The notes under the pieces are model-generated. The model made no database searches, was not told the origin of the DNA, and saw nothing but the letters and a program-made list of their open reading frames with translations. Below, in pieces: positions 47,004 to 56,708 of a stretch of DNA of 64,000 bases (position 1 is its first letter; each line of letters opens with the position of its first letter). The stretch lies in assembly GCA_020446425.1 (NCBI GenBank), contig JAGRES010000005.1, forward strand, positions 62,001-126,000, given 5' to 3'. Origin of the DNA: Sphingobium sp. Lineage in GTDB: Bacteria; Pseudomonadota; Alphaproteobacteria; Sphingomonadales; Sphingomonadaceae. Position numbers and translations under genes: made by a program.

Positions 47004-47789
47004 CTACCCCACCCGCGTCACCCGGCAATAAGCGACATGATAGGTGCAGGTGCCACCCGCCGTATCGAACGCGCGCATCACGCGGCGCATCTGCCCAGCG
47101 GACAGCGGCGTGCGCCCTTCCACCGGCACGGTCGCGCCTATGCCTTTCAAATGCGCCAGCAGGCCGCTCGCGCCGCCGAAGTCATGCGGATAATCCTCCT
47201 CGAACAGGAAGGCGTCGGCATGATCGGCCAGCATCTCCCGCAAAGCCTCGATGGAGGGATAGAGCGGTGTCCCCGCCTCCAGCCCGCATTCCGCATGGGC
47301 TGCGCGCCACTCTTGGAAGCTGCGTTGCGCCATGGTCGCGAACATCAAGCTGCCACCGGGGCGCAGCAGGCCATAGAGCCGATGCAGCGCTGAGGGCAGG
47401 TCGATGAACCACTGGAATGCCAGGCTGGACGCGATCAGGTCGAAATAGGGGCCCTCGAAATCCGGGGCTTCGCCATCCATACGCATAAAATGCGCGCCGG
47501 TGTCGCCACCCTGCGCTGCAATTTCCAGCATGTCCGCCGATATGTCCGTTGCAACGATCTCCGCATCGGGAAACAGGCTGCGCAAATGCCGGGTCAGCAT
47601 GCCCGTGCCGCAGCCAATTTCCAATATGCGCAGCCGCTCACCCGAACGGGCCGGTCCCTGCAAAGGCTGTTGCCGCAACAGACCGGCGAGCGTAGCCGCG
47701 ACGATGCGCTGCACAGCCGCATGCTCATCATAATGCGCGGCGGCAGAGCCAAAGGCGTTGCTGATCCGTTGCGTACGCGGCTGGTTCAT
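47004..47789 (-). CDS. bioC: BioC-like malonyl-ACP O-methyltransferase
   Basis: A 261-residue class I methyltransferase. It has the SAM motif ILEIGCGTGMLTRHL and the BioC-like start MNQPRTQRISNAFGSAAAHYDEHAAVQ, together with SSLAFQWFIDLPSAL. BioC methylates malonyl-ACP to begin biotin synthesis. No other bio gene is nearby, so the name rests on sequence type. Confidence 0.8.
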   Translation of the reverse strand: MNQPRTQRISNAFGSAAAHYDEHAAVQRIVAATLAGLLRQQPLQGPARSGERLRILEIGCGTGMLTRHLRSLFPDAEIVATDISADMLEIAAQGGDTGAHFMRMDGEAPDFEGPYFDLIASSLAFQWFIDLPSALHRLYGLLRPGGSLMFATMAQRSFQEWRAAHAECGLEAGTPLYPSIEALREMLADHADAFLFEEDYPHDFGGASGLLAHLKGIGATVPVEGRTPLSAGQMRRVMRAFDTAGGTCTYHVAYCRVTRVG

Positions 47790-47892
47790 GGCGTCTTCAA
47801 TTACGTGATTTTCGAGTCATCATATGATTCCATATGATTTGAAATCACTTTATGGCCCTATTCGCATTCACGCTCGAGGGGAAGCACAGAAC

Positions 47893-49140
47893 ATGACCGG
47901 CTATGCAGTGCCCAAAGATCGCAACCGCGCCATGGATATGGCGCGCGGCTTCGCGGTGATGGGCATATTGCTGATGAACATCATTGCCTTCGCCATGCCC
48001 GAAGCCGCCTATTTCAATCCCGACGCCTGGGGCGGTGAGACACTGGCAGACCGCACCGCGTGGTTCCTGTCCTTCGTGCTGGTCGACGGCAAGATGCGCG
48101 GGCTGTTTTCCCTGTTGTTCGGCGCGTCGATGCTGTTGCTGATGGATCGTACGGAGCTGTCCGGCGGCAATGGCCGCACGCGCCATATCATCCGCTGCTG
48201 CTGGCTGGCGCTGATCGGCTTCGCCCATTATCTGCTGCTGTGGTGGGGCGACATATTGACGCTCTACGCCGTCGTCGGCCTTATCGCGATGTTTTTCTCC
48301 GGCAAGCAGCCGCTGCAGCTGGTCAAGCTCGCCTTCCTCGTCTTCGCCGTGCATTTCCTCATCCTGATCGTCATGATGACCGGCATTCACATGCTCGAAA
48401 ACGCCGCCACCGCAGCGGGATCGAGCGCCAGCGACATCGCCGCCTATCACAAGGTCATGGCCAGCATCGGCCAGCCGGACACCGCGAACATAGCCGAGGA
48501 AATCACGCTCTATCGCGGCGATTGGGCCAGCATGGTGGCGCACAAGGCGGATGGCTATATCGGCTGGGGCATTGCGGGCCTGCAATATATGGGGCTCGAT
48601 ACGCTAGGTTTCATGCTGCTCGGCATGGCGATGCTCAAGGGCGGGTTCCTGACCGGCAAATGGCCGCGCGAACAATATATCGGCACGGCGCGACACTGCT
48701 TCATCATCGGTATCCCGCCGATGGTCGGCCTTGCGATCTGGATGATGCTGAGCGGCTTCGACACGGTAACGACCTTTGGCGCTGTATTCGCCTGGTCCTT
48801 TCCGTTCCGCATTCCATTGACCGTGGGATTTGCGGCGCTGATCTTCGCCGTCGTAATGCGCGGCGAACCGGGACCGCTGCTCACCCGTGTCGAGGCGGCG
48901 GGCCGCATGTCGCTCAGCAACTATCTCGCCACCAGCATCGTGATGACGGCGATCTTCTACGGCTGGGGCCTCGGCCTGTTCGGCCATGTGCCGCGCGCAT
49001 TATGCTATGGGTTCGTGCTACTGATGTGGGCACTCATCCTGCTATGGTCGCACCCATGGCTCAGCCGGTTCCGCTATGGCCCGCTCGAATGGCTATGGCG
49101 CAGCCTGACACTGGGCAGGCTGCAACCGATACGAAAATAG
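47893..49140 (+). CDS. DUF418-family membrane protein
   Basis: A 415-residue protein with about nine to ten membrane helices. RAMDMARGFAVMGILLMNIIAF at the start and MSLSNYLATSIVMTAIFYGWGLG near the end are the two conserved blocks of the DUF418 (YeiB) family. The function is not known; a carrier or acyl/amine-modifying role has been suggested for relatives. The ATG at 47893 has GAGGGG upstream. Confidence 0.88.
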   Translation: MTGYAVPKDRNRAMDMARGFAVMGILLMNIIAFAMPEAAYFNPDAWGGETLADRTAWFLSFVLVDGKMRGLFSLLFGASMLLLMDRTELSGGNGRTRHIIRCCWLALIGFAHYLLLWWGDILTLYAVVGLIAMFFSGKQPLQLVKLAFLVFAVHFLILIVMMTGIHMLENAATAAGSSASDIAAYHKVMASIGQPDTANIAEEITLYRGDWASMVAHKADGYIGWGIAGLQYMGLDTLGFMLLGMAMLKGGFLTGKWPREQYIGTARHCFIIGIPPMVGLAIWMMLSGFDTVTTFGAVFAWSFPFRIPLTVGFAALIFAVVMRGEPGPLLTRVEAAGRMSLSNYLATSIVMTAIFYGWGLGLFGHVPRALCYGFVLLMWALILLWSHPWLSRFRYGPLEWLWRSLTLGRLQPIRK

Positions 49141-49146
49141 AAGCGC

Positions 49147-49581
49147 TTATCCGCGCGTCAGGCCGGTAAGCGAGCTGAGCGACACCTTGCGTCCAAAGCC
49201 AGCCGATTTGCGCTGCGCCAGAACCGGGCTGCTATGCTTTTCCAGTTCCACCAATGTGCGCGTGAAGCATTCGCGCAGGCCCGCAACCTCGGCGATCAGC
49301 TCTTCCGGCCCGGTCCGCGTTTCCACACAGTGCCGTGCCGTCATCTCGATTTTTTCCGCCAGATCGCCCAGCGCTTTCGAGCCGAACTGACGCGATTCGC
49401 CCTTCAGCGTGTGTGCGGGAATGATGAGAGCAGCGGAATTGCGCGTGCGCATCGCTTCCTCTACCTGCTCGACGGATTTCAGCCCGTCTTCCCGGAAATA
49501 GCCCAGAATACGTACAAAATTGGCGCCGAGCTCTTCTCGTGCCGTCTCATATTCCTGGCCATTGATCAGCTCAAAATCCAT
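49147..49581 (-). CDS. Stand-alone Hpt phosphotransfer protein
   Basis: A 144-residue helical protein with the histidine phosphotransfer motif PAHTLKGESRQFGSKAL (His 57). Such proteins shuttle phosphate between receiver domains. It is the only free Hpt in the window; the hybrid kinase at 9.3 kb has its own. Partners cannot be named. Its stop faces that of the DUF418 gene across six bases. Confidence 0.85.
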   Translation of the reverse strand: MDFELINGQEYETAREELGANFVRILGYFREDGLKSVEQVEEAMRTRNSAALIIPAHTLKGESRQFGSKALGDLAEKIEMTARHCVETRTGPEELIAEVAGLRECFTRTLVELEKHSSPVLAQRKSAGFGRKVSLSSLTGLTRG

Positions 49582-49645
49582 GAAACCCCGGTCCTTCTGT
49601 CGTAGAACGACATGGCGAAGTTATTATCAGTGGGTAAACAATGGG

Positions 49646-49879
49646 TTATTGATGCGGCAGCTTTTCGGCAGATTGCGCCAAAATGAAGCTAGTATCGCCT
49701 TGCTGATCAAACACCCAGCCGCGCTCTTCCGCCAAAGCCGCCAGTTCGCGCGGGGCAATCGGATCATCGGCGCGGATCAGCACACTATCATGGTCGCGCA
49801 TCGCCTTGGCGGCGCGCAGAGCGGGCCACGGGCAGCGCATCCCCCGCGCCTCTACCTCGAACGGCGCGGTATCACTCAC
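49646..49879 (-). CDS. TusA-like sulfur-carrier protein
   Basis: A 77-residue protein of the TusA/SirA fold. The hallmark GMRCPWPALRAAKAM (Cys 16 followed by Pro) and the later acidic stretch RADDPIAPRELAALAEE fit. TusA-like proteins carry persulfide sulfur, for example to tRNA thiolation. The ATG overlaps the der stop as ATGA. Confidence 0.85.
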   Translation of the reverse strand: MSDTAPFEVEARGMRCPWPALRAAKAMRDHDSVLIRADDPIAPRELAALAEERGWVFDQQGDTSFILAQSAEKLPHQ

Positions 49880-51273
49880 TTGCTGAACGGATTTTTCGGG
49901 CTGCGCAGCGTGATGCGCACCGGCACCGCACCAAAGCCCAGCTCGCGCCGGATACCGTTGACCAGATAGCGCTGATAGCTCTCCGGCAGCTGGTCCAGCC
50001 GCGTGCCGAACAGCACAAAGCCCGGCGGGCGCGTCTTCGCCTGCGTCAGATAGCGCAGCTTGATGCGTTTACCCCCGGGCGCTGGCGGCGGATTGGTCTC
50101 CAGCGCATGTTCGAACCAGCGGTTGAGCAAACCTGTGGGCACGCGCCGCGACCATGCCCGTCGCGTCTCGAACGCGGCATTGAGCAGATCGTCGATGCCC
50201 TTGCCGGTTGCGCCCGAAACCGTAAGAAGCGGCACGCCTTTTACCTGCGCCAGGCCCTCGTCGAGCGCCTTGCGTACGCCCTGATACAGCGACGAACCAT
50301 TTTCTGACACGTCCCATTTGTTAAGCGCGATGACCAGCGCACGCCCTTCCTGCAGCACCTTGTCGGCGATACGCAGGTCCTGCGCCTCCAGCCCCAGGGT
50401 CGCATCGAGCAGCAGCACCACGACTTCGGCGAAATCGACCGCGTGCAGGCCATCGGCCACGGCCAGCTTTTCCAGCTTGTCCTGCACCTTGGCGCGCTTG
50501 CGCATGCCCGCCGTGTCGATCAGGCGTACGGTGCGCTCACGCCCTTCCTTGTCGGTCCATTGGTGATCAATGGCGATGCTGTCGCGCGTGATGCCCGCTT
50601 CCGGCCCGGTTATCAGGCGATCCTCGCCGATGATTTTGTTGATCAGCGTCGACTTGCCCGCATTGGGCCGTCCGACGATTGCGAGCTTCAATGGCGCAGC
50701 GTCCAGCGCCTCCTCATCGTCCGGGTCGATCTCTGCCAGGGTGTCAGCCAGACCGGCGGTGGCGATTTCTTCCTGCGCCTTTTCGATATGCGGCAGCAAT
50801 GCCTGAAACAGGTCGGCCATACCCTGCCCGTGCTCTGCCGACAGCGCAATCGGCTCGCCAAGGCCCAGCGCAAAGGATTCCATCAGCCCGTCTTCGGATG
50901 CCCTGCCCTCCGCCTTGTTGCCCGCGAGGATGACGGGCGTATCGCTGCTGCGCAGCCAGCGGGCGATTTCTTCGTCAAGCGGGTTCACGCCCGCGCGCGC
51001 ATCAAACAGGAACAGCGCGACATCCGCGCTCGTAACCGCCGCTTCGGTCTGCTTACGCATGCGACCGGGCAGGCTCTGCGGATCTTCATCCTCATAGCCC
51101 GCCGTATCCACGATCTTGAAATCGAGGCCGAGCATATGCGCTTCGCCCTCGCGCCGGTCGCGCGTGACGCCGGGCTGATCGTCCACCAGCGCAAGGCGCT
51201 TGCCGACCAGCCGGTTGAACAGCGTGGATTTCCCGACATTGGGCCGCCCGACAATGGCTACTGTGGGCAGCAT
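49876..51273 (-). CDS. der: Ribosome-assembly GTPase Der (EngA)
   Basis: A 465-residue protein with two GTPase domains in tandem (P-loops GRPNVGKSTLFNRLVG and GRPNAGKSTLINKIIG; G3 boxes DTAGYED and DTAGMRKR) and a C-terminal KH-like domain. It takes part in 50S subunit assembly. It follows bamB by 19 bases; the order yfgM-bamB-der is conserved in many proteobacteria. Confidence 0.96.
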   Translation of the reverse strand: MLPTVAIVGRPNVGKSTLFNRLVGKRLALVDDQPGVTRDRREGEAHMLGLDFKIVDTAGYEDEDPQSLPGRMRKQTEAAVTSADVALFLFDARAGVNPLDEEIARWLRSSDTPVILAGNKAEGRASEDGLMESFALGLGEPIALSAEHGQGMADLFQALLPHIEKAQEEIATAGLADTLAEIDPDDEEALDAAPLKLAIVGRPNAGKSTLINKIIGEDRLITGPEAGITRDSIAIDHQWTDKEGRERTVRLIDTAGMRKRAKVQDKLEKLAVADGLHAVDFAEVVVLLLDATLGLEAQDLRIADKVLQEGRALVIALNKWDVSENGSSLYQGVRKALDEGLAQVKGVPLLTVSGATGKGIDDLLNAAFETRRAWSRRVPTGLLNRWFEHALETNPPPAPGGKRIKLRYLTQAKTRPPGFVLFGTRLDQLPESYQRYLVNGIRRELGFGAVPVRITLRSPKNPFSK

Positions 51274-51292
51274 GTAGGCCCGTTCCTTTACC

Positions 51293-52633
51293 TCAGCGAT
51301 AGGCGGTCAGGCGACCGTCATCGGCTAGAATATAGAGCATGTTGTTCGCGACAACAGGGCTCAGCGACATACGGTGGCCGGTATCAATCTTCGCGGTGAC
51401 GGAGCCGTCCGCAGGGTCGACATAGACCATGTCGTCATCCGTCGAAACCAGGATCAGCTTGCCGCCCGCAGCAATCGGCCCGGTCCAGCGCACGGAACCC
51501 TTGCGGTCTTTCTCATCGCGCCAGCGCTTCAATTGGCTGATCCAGCGGATCTTGCCGGACGCGCGGGCGATGCACAGCAGCTTCGACTTGTCGGTCACGA
51601 CGAACACCCAGTCGCCAACGACGGCAGGCGTCGAAATACCAGCCACGTTGATTTCCCACAGGCGTTGCCCGGAAACCAGCTCGTAGGAGGCCATGCGCCC
51701 GCCCTGCCCGATGGCGAATACACGTCCGCGATCGACCACCGGATCGGCGTCGATATCCGCCAGCGAAGCAACGGAGGTTGAAATACTGGTGCGCGACAGG
51801 GCATCGCCCCACAAGCTACGGCCATTTTCATAGCGGTAGGTGGTCAGCTCGCCAGAGCTGAAACCCGCAATCACCGTTCCCTGCGCAGCGGCGGGTGCGG
51901 CGACGCCAAAAACGCCTGTCGACTGCAACGTGCCGCTTTCGGACCATTGCGTCTCGCCGCTATTCTGGTCGAGAGCGAATATCTGGTTATCCTGGCTCAT
52001 CACGTAAACCAAGCCCTGCGCCAATGTGGGCGAACCGCGCAGCGGCCCACCCGGCGCCTTTTTCCAGACAATGGATCCGTTGGCGGCGTCGAGTGCGGCG
52101 ACATCACCAACGCCCGTCGTCACATAAACCTTGTCACCCTGCACCGAAACGCCACCGCCGAAGCGCGAACGGCCATTGCCTTCGGCCGGCATCTGGGTCT
52201 GCCACAGGCGCGATCCGGTTTCCGCATTCATGGCGATCACTTTCGCGTCGGCATCAATGGCATAAAGCTTGCCATCGGCGATTACCGGCGCAGCGGCCAG
52301 ACGCGCCTTGCTCGTGCTGCCGCTGATCGACGTCCCCCAGGCTTGGGAGGGCGAAGCGGACAAGGCGACATGCCCGATCAGCTTGGCAGCATTGCCGCCG
52401 GGCTGAGTCCATTCGCTGTTCGCATAGGGCGCAGGCAATATCACCGGCACCGTCGCGAGCGCGGGGTCAGCCTCGGCATCGCGTTCGGTATTCAAGATCG
52501 AAACACGCTCACCAACGACGGGCGTCTTGGGCCCCTTGTTCTTGCCCCCGCCCACTATGCCACATGCGGAAAGCGACGTAACAGCCAGTAGCAATAGCGC
52601 CGCGCGTGTACCCTTCACCGCCAGATTATTCAT
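51293..52633 (-). CDS. bamB: Outer-membrane assembly lipoprotein BamB (PQQ-type beta-propeller)
   Basis: A 446-residue lipoprotein with lipobox LSAC and repeated propeller blades (VYVTTGVGDVAALDAANGSIVWKK and related). BamB is a subunit of the BAM complex that inserts outer-membrane proteins. The ATG at 52633 overlaps the preceding gene by eight bases; the longer frame to 52777 is a shadow of it. Confidence 0.9.
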   Translation of the reverse strand: MNNLAVKGTRAALLLLAVTSLSACGIVGGGKNKGPKTPVVGERVSILNTERDAEADPALATVPVILPAPYANSEWTQPGGNAAKLIGHVALSASPSQAWGTSISGSTSKARLAAAPVIADGKLYAIDADAKVIAMNAETGSRLWQTQMPAEGNGRSRFGGGVSVQGDKVYVTTGVGDVAALDAANGSIVWKKAPGGPLRGSPTLAQGLVYVMSQDNQIFALDQNSGETQWSESGTLQSTGVFGVAAPAAAQGTVIAGFSSGELTTYRYENGRSLWGDALSRTSISTSVASLADIDADPVVDRGRVFAIGQGGRMASYELVSGQRLWEINVAGISTPAVVGDWVFVVTDKSKLLCIARASGKIRWISQLKRWRDEKDRKGSVRWTGPIAAGGKLILVSTDDDMVYVDPADGSVTAKIDTGHRMSLSPVVANNMLYILADDGRLTAYR

Positions 52634-53363
52634 TCGTGCCTTCGCTTTCCGTCTGTTCTTCGTTCGTCTGCGCGGCATCTTCTGTATCGACCGCATCCAC
52701 TCCCAATAAACCCGCCATCTGTCGCGCACGTGAACGAAGCGTCTGTGGCGCCTTTTCGTCACGGGCGATGGCCGCAAAAATCGGCCCGGCCAGTTCCTTT
52801 TTCCCCATTTTCATATAGGCGATTGCCGTCATCTCACCCGCGCTGCCGAACCATGGCCCGCCATCGACCGCAAGCGGCTTGAGCCTGTCGACGATTTCCT
52901 GGGGTTTCATCTGTTCAAAATTGAGCGCTACCGAGCGAATCGTACCCAGATCGCGATAGGGCTGTGCCAGCTCCTGATTGGCGGCAATGTCGGAATAAAG
53001 CTTGGTGGCTGCCTTTACATCGCCCTTTTGCGCGGCCTGCCCCGCTTTGGCCAGCAGCGCCATCGCGCGGTAACCGGGCTGGTCCGCCTTGGCCATCGCC
53101 TCCAGCTTCGTTGCATCCGCCGCGCCGCCATTGGCCATGGTTTCCAGCGTGTCATAGGCTGTTTCGGCCATTTCGCCCGAAACCTGCTTGCTATGGTGTT
53201 CCCAATATAGCCACCCGCCAAAGGCCAGCAGGCCAATGACGATCACACCCGTCAGCAACAACCCGTACCGGGTCCAGAAACCGCGCAGCTGGTCCTGGCG
53301 AACGGCGTCATCGACCTCACGCAGCAGGGCTTCATTGGGGGAAGGGGGTGGCGTTTCAGCCAA
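52626..53363 (-). CDS. YfgM-like membrane-anchored TPR protein
   Basis: A 245-residue protein with one N-terminal membrane helix (about 31-53, YGLLLTGVIVIGLLAFGGWLYW) and a periplasmic helical-repeat domain, matching the YfgM/TPR_21 family. In E. coli YfgM works with the PpiD chaperone at the translocon. The Glu/Thr-rich tail (TNEEQTESEGTNE) looks disordered. Confidence 0.85.
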   Translation of the reverse strand: MAETPPPSPNEALLREVDDAVRQDQLRGFWTRYGLLLTGVIVIGLLAFGGWLYWEHHSKQVSGEMAETAYDTLETMANGGAADATKLEAMAKADQPGYRAMALLAKAGQAAQKGDVKAATKLYSDIAANQELAQPYRDLGTIRSVALNFEQMKPQEIVDRLKPLAVDGGPWFGSAGEMTAIAYMKMGKKELAGPIFAAIARDEKAPQTLRSRARQMAGLLGVDAVDTEDAAQTNEEQTESEGTNE

Positions 53364-53444
53364 TGCGAATCTCCATAAACGGCTCGATAACTATCATATT
53401 TTCAGATTGGCGCGGACCTTAGCGGTACGGGGACAGCAGGCAAG

Positions 53445-54317
53445 TCACTTTTTCGGCTGGTAGGTCTGCTCTTCGCCCGGGAAGCTGCGCGCCCGCACTT
53501 CGGCGGCATAGCTGGCGGCGGTTTCGGAAATGAGAGTGGCCACATCGTTATAGCGTTTGACGAAGCGCGGCACGCGCTCGAACATGCCGAGCATGTCTTC
53601 CGTTACCAATACCTGCCCATCGCACTGCGCCGACGCGCCGATGCCGATGGTCGGAATGGAGACGGCCTGCGTAACGGCGATGGCAATGGGTTCGACCACA
53701 CCCTCGATCACGACCGCAAAAGCCCCCGCCTCCGCAACCGCCTTGCCGTCATTGATGATCTTCTTCTCTTCCTCGTCACTGCGCCCGCGCGCGGCATAGC
53801 CGCCCAGCGCATTGACCGCCTGCGGCGTAAGGCCGATATGCGCCATCACGGGAATACCACGCCGGGACAGGAAGGATATGGTCTCGGCCATCGCCTCTCC
53901 ACCTTCCAGCTTGACCGCGGCGCAGCCGGTTTCCTTCATGATACGCGCGGCGCTCTCGAACGCCTGCTGGGGCGAGGCCTCATAGCTGCCGAATGGCATA
54001 TCGACGATGACGACGCTGTGATAGCTGCCGCGCACCACCGCCGCGCCATGGGCGCACATCATGTCGAGACTGACCGGAACAGTTGACGGCAACCCGTATA
54101 TCACCTGTCCCAGAGAATCGCCGACCAGCAGCATGTCGCAATGCGGATCAAGCAGCTGCGCCTGCCGCGCGGTATAGGCCGTCAGCATCACCAGCGGCTC
54201 TTCGGTATTGCCATCGGCCTTGCGCCGCTGGATCGCGGGAACAGTCAGGCGTTTGAGCGGTGCCGGTGTCGGATTGGCGCGGCTGGTCGATGTATCGAGC
54301 GTGAAGGTAGTGGACAT
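53445..54317 (-). CDS. panB: 3-methyl-2-oxobutanoate hydroxymethyltransferase
   Basis: A 290-residue TIM-barrel enzyme that makes ketopantoate for pantothenate and CoA. Diagnostic motifs include [37 protein letters not shown] and [17 protein letters not shown]. The N-terminal 30 residues before the core are a little longer than usual. Confidence 0.95.
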   Translation of the reverse strand: MSTTFTLDTSTSRANPTPAPLKRLTVPAIQRRKADGNTEEPLVMLTAYTARQAQLLDPHCDMLLVGDSLGQVIYGLPSTVPVSLDMMCAHGAAVVRGSYHSVVIVDMPFGSYEASPQQAFESAARIMKETGCAAVKLEGGEAMAETISFLSRRGIPVMAHIGLTPQAVNALGGYAARGRSDEEEKKIINDGKAVAEAGAFAVVIEGVVEPIAIAVTQAVSIPTIGIGASAQCDGQVLVTEDMLGMFERVPRFVKRYNDVATLISETAASYAAEVRARSFPGEEQTYQPKK

Positions 54318-54365
54318 GGCGCTCTTCTAGCGGCCTTTGCACCAAAGAACCAGAGCCGCCATGGC

Positions 54366-54803
54366 TCAGGCCTCCGCCGCTTCCTCTTCCGGCAATGGAA
54401 AGGCTTCGGCCAGGCTTATGCCATCGAGAACCCTGGCGATTTCATCCCGCACCCTGAGCATCACACGATGCAGGCGGCACTCGGATTCGGGCAAGCAATT
54501 CTTGCATTGTTCATGCGCGAAACGGCTGGCGCAGGGCGTGAGCGCCACTGACCCGCGCGTCAGCCGAACGATATCGCCATAACTGATGTCGACCGGGGCA
54601 AGTGCGAGCCAATAGCCGCCGTCGCGCCCGCGCTGCGTTGCCACCAGCCCTTCGCGCGACAACTCGGACAGGATGACGGTCAGGAATTTCGACGGGATCT
54701 TCTGGTTTTGCGCAATCTCGGGCAGCGGGATTGGCCCCCTGCCGTGATGGTCGGCCAGATGTTGTAATGCGCGAATGGCATATCGTGTCTTTTGCGGCAG
54801 CAT
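54366..54803 (-). CDS. Rrf2-family transcription regulator, possible Fe-S sensor
   Basis: A 145-residue winged-helix protein. The HTH part (IPLPEIAQNQKIPSKFLTVILSELSREGLVATQRGRDGGY) is standard for Rrf2. The loop with TPCASRFAHEQCKNC and a further Cys (ESECRLH) can supply ligands for an iron-sulfur cluster, as in IscR, NsrR or RirA. Which one it resembles functionally cannot be decided by eye. ATG 54803 is chosen over a TTG at 54839. Confidence 0.85.
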   Translation of the reverse strand: MLPQKTRYAIRALQHLADHHGRGPIPLPEIAQNQKIPSKFLTVILSELSREGLVATQRGRDGGYWLALAPVDISYGDIVRLTRGSVALTPCASRFAHEQCKNCLPESECRLHRVMLRVRDEIARVLDGISLAEAFPLPEEEAAEA

Positions 54804-54848
54804 GCGGTCATGCTTCGCCAATATACCCGCAAATTTCAACTTTTTTGG

Positions 54849-55196
54849 TCAGGAAAAGGCCGCTTCATATTTCTCCGGCTTGAAACCGGCGATCCTGTGT
54901 GTCCCGATATCCAGTACCGGACGCTTGATCATCGAGGGATTGGCGAGCATCAGCGCGATGGCCTTGTCCTCGTCAATGTCGCTCTTCTCGGCATCCGTCA
55001 GCTTGCGAAACGTGGTGCCCGCCTTGTTGAGCAGGGCCTCCCATCCCAGTTCCGAGGCCCATTCCCGCAATTGCCCTTCATCGACGCCGGATTTCTTATA
55101 GTCGTGAAACTGATAGGATATTTCCTTCTCTTCCAGCCATTTGCGGGCCTTCTTGATGGTATCGCAATTAGAGATTCCAAACATGGTTAACGTCAC
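54849..55196 (-). CDS. Spx/ArsC-family protein (YffB-like)
   Basis: A 115-residue thioredoxin-fold protein. MFGISNCDTIKKARKWLEE with a single active-site Cys and the later NPSMIKRPVLDI are typical of YffB-type relatives of arsenate reductase. Arsenate reduction is not implied. The GTG at 55196 is chosen because GGAG precedes it by eight bases; an upstream ATG at 55217 lacks this. Confidence 0.82.
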   Translation of the reverse strand: MTLTMFGISNCDTIKKARKWLEEKEISYQFHDYKKSGVDEGQLREWASELGWEALLNKAGTTFRKLTDAEKSDIDEDKAIALMLANPSMIKRPVLDIGTHRIAGFKPEKYEAAFS

Positions 55197-55226
55197 ACCT
55201 ATGTCTCCGTCATTCACTCAATGCAG

Positions 55227-55655
55227 TCAGAAAAAGCGCTGATCTTGTTCCCAGATGGCATCCACCATTGCGAAGAGGTGATCTGCAAGCGGTGTCCCAA
55301 TAATCTCTTCCCGTCGCAATGCGCCGCTAACCAATTCACTTGCGCCAATGGGTCGATCGGCAGCATCTATCACCATTAATGCAGGCGGCGTGTCCTCTGG
55401 CGCGCGATATACTAGCGAGGCCGCAACCCTGTCGCGGGCTGACGTGTCGTCACCCCAAGCGCCCAGTATAAGGTCCAAATTGGCACCATGGACATCCAGA
55501 TGTCCAACGGTCCAATGAACCCAATACGCCGCAACGGTTGCGTTACCCTGATGGACCACACCCCACACACTACGGCTGGCTTCTCCACAGCAATCACAAT
55601 GCCCTCCGCTTTCATCAAGCGGTTCCACAGCAAATCCATTAGATGGCTGACCCAT
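55227..55655 (-). CDS. Conserved hypothetical protein with Cys-rich start
   Basis: A 142-residue protein. SGGHCDCCGEASRSVWG near the N-terminus looks like a metal site, and GANLDLILGAWGDDTSARDR and GTPLADHLFAMVDAIWEQD look conserved. It resembles uncharacterised proteins of sphingomonads that I remember only as hypothetical. The frame runs back to 55979, but the upstream part overlaps fnrL on the other strand and does not look coding, so I start at the ATG at 55655. Confidence 0.6.
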   Translation of the reverse strand: MGQPSNGFAVEPLDESGGHCDCCGEASRSVWGVVHQGNATVAAYWVHWTVGHLDVHGANLDLILGAWGDDTSARDRVAASLVYRAPEDTPPALMVIDAADRPIGASELVSGALRREEIIGTPLADHLFAMVDAIWEQDQRFF

Positions 55656-55880
55656 CGTCAAACATCGAAAGCCAAGTTTATTCCGCCTACCTGCAAAACG
55701 GATTGCTCGCAATTGGGGCTGCCATAGAGGGTGACGGATGCGGTCATTGAAAATCTCACTCGACGGATGATTCCCGCTTGATGGCATGACGCGGAAACAG
55801 GAGCAATGCGCAGCGGGCCTAATACCAAAGATATCATGCAATGAATTGTCAGCCCATAAAGGCGCTGCTAGAGGCCATAT

Positions 55881-56585
55881 ATGGACCACTGCTCTACCTG
55901 TGTCGTTCGTAATCGCGCCATTTGCGCGGCGTTGGGTACGGACGAAGTCTCCCTGTTGGGGAAAATGGGGCGTCACCACAAGCTGGTGGCGGGGCAGACC
56001 CTGATCTGGGAAGGCGAGGACTCCCTGCTCGTCGCCAATGTGATCGACGGCATACTCAAGCTCTCCACCTCAATGAGCGACGGGCGGGAACAGATTGTCG
56101 GCGTCGTCTATCCATCTGATTTTATTGGCCGTCCTTTCGGCAGCCAGACCCAGTATAATGTGACCGCACTGACCGATGCGCATGTTTGCACCTTCTCCAG
56201 CAGTGACTTCGACCGCTTCGCGCGTGAACATCCCGATCTGGAGCACAAATTGCTGGAGCGCACATTGGCTGAGCTGGATCGCACACGCCGCTGGCTGCTG
56301 CTGCTTGGCCGTATGACCGCATCGGAGAAGATTGCCAATTTCCTGATCGACATGTCGGAACGGCTGATTCGCCCTGATTGCAGCTTCAATGGCCCCGCCA
56401 ACGCGTTCGACCTGCCCTTCGGACGCCAGCAGATTGCCGATATATTGGGTTTGACCATCGAAACGGTCAGCCGCCGCCTGAATGATTTCAAGGCGCAAGG
56501 CCTTATTGCCGTACCGTCACGCAGACGGATCGAAATATTGGACCGTGACGGCCTTGAGACTGTAGCTGAAAACGCCTCGCAATAG
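55881..56585 (+). CDS. fnrL: Oxygen-responsive regulator FnrL
   Basis: A 234-residue Crp/Fnr protein. Cys 4, 7 and 15 at the N-terminus and Cys 103 (HVCTF) are placed to hold a [4Fe-4S] cluster, and the recognition helix GLTIETVSRRLNDF carries the E..SR pattern that reads TTGAT-N4-ATCAA. It should activate the cbb3 oxidase operon downstream when oxygen is low. It lies just before that operon, with a perfect FNR box between. Confidence 0.92.
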   Translation: MDHCSTCVVRNRAICAALGTDEVSLLGKMGRHHKLVAGQTLIWEGEDSLLVANVIDGILKLSTSMSDGREQIVGVVYPSDFIGRPFGSQTQYNVTALTDAHVCTFSSSDFDRFAREHPDLEHKLLERTLAELDRTRRWLLLLGRMTASEKIANFLIDMSERLIRPDCSFNGPANAFDLPFGRQQIADILGLTIETVSRRLNDFKAQGLIAVPSRRRIEILDRDGLETVAENASQ

Positions 56586-56622
56586 CGCGGAATTCTTACG
56601 TTTTTGCGACATATCAGCTTTA

Positions 56623-56636
56623 TTGATCAGCATCAA
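56623..56636 (+). promoter_or_regulatory. FNR box upstream of ccoN
   Basis: TTGATCAGCATCAA is an exact match to TTGAT-N4-ATCAA. It lies 86 bases before the ccoN start, at a distance that allows class II activation of a promoter in the following 50 bases. Confidence 0.9.
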
Positions 56637-56708
56637 AGAATAGAGTTGCGTTGAAGCCTATCCGCCTGCCATCATTCCCGTGATCACGGGCAACAAGGGG
56701 CAGAAAAA

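Noticed and set aside
55656-55979. N-terminal extension of the hypothetical gene before fnrL
   Set aside because: The extension would run antisense through the start of fnrL, and its sequence is not protein-like.
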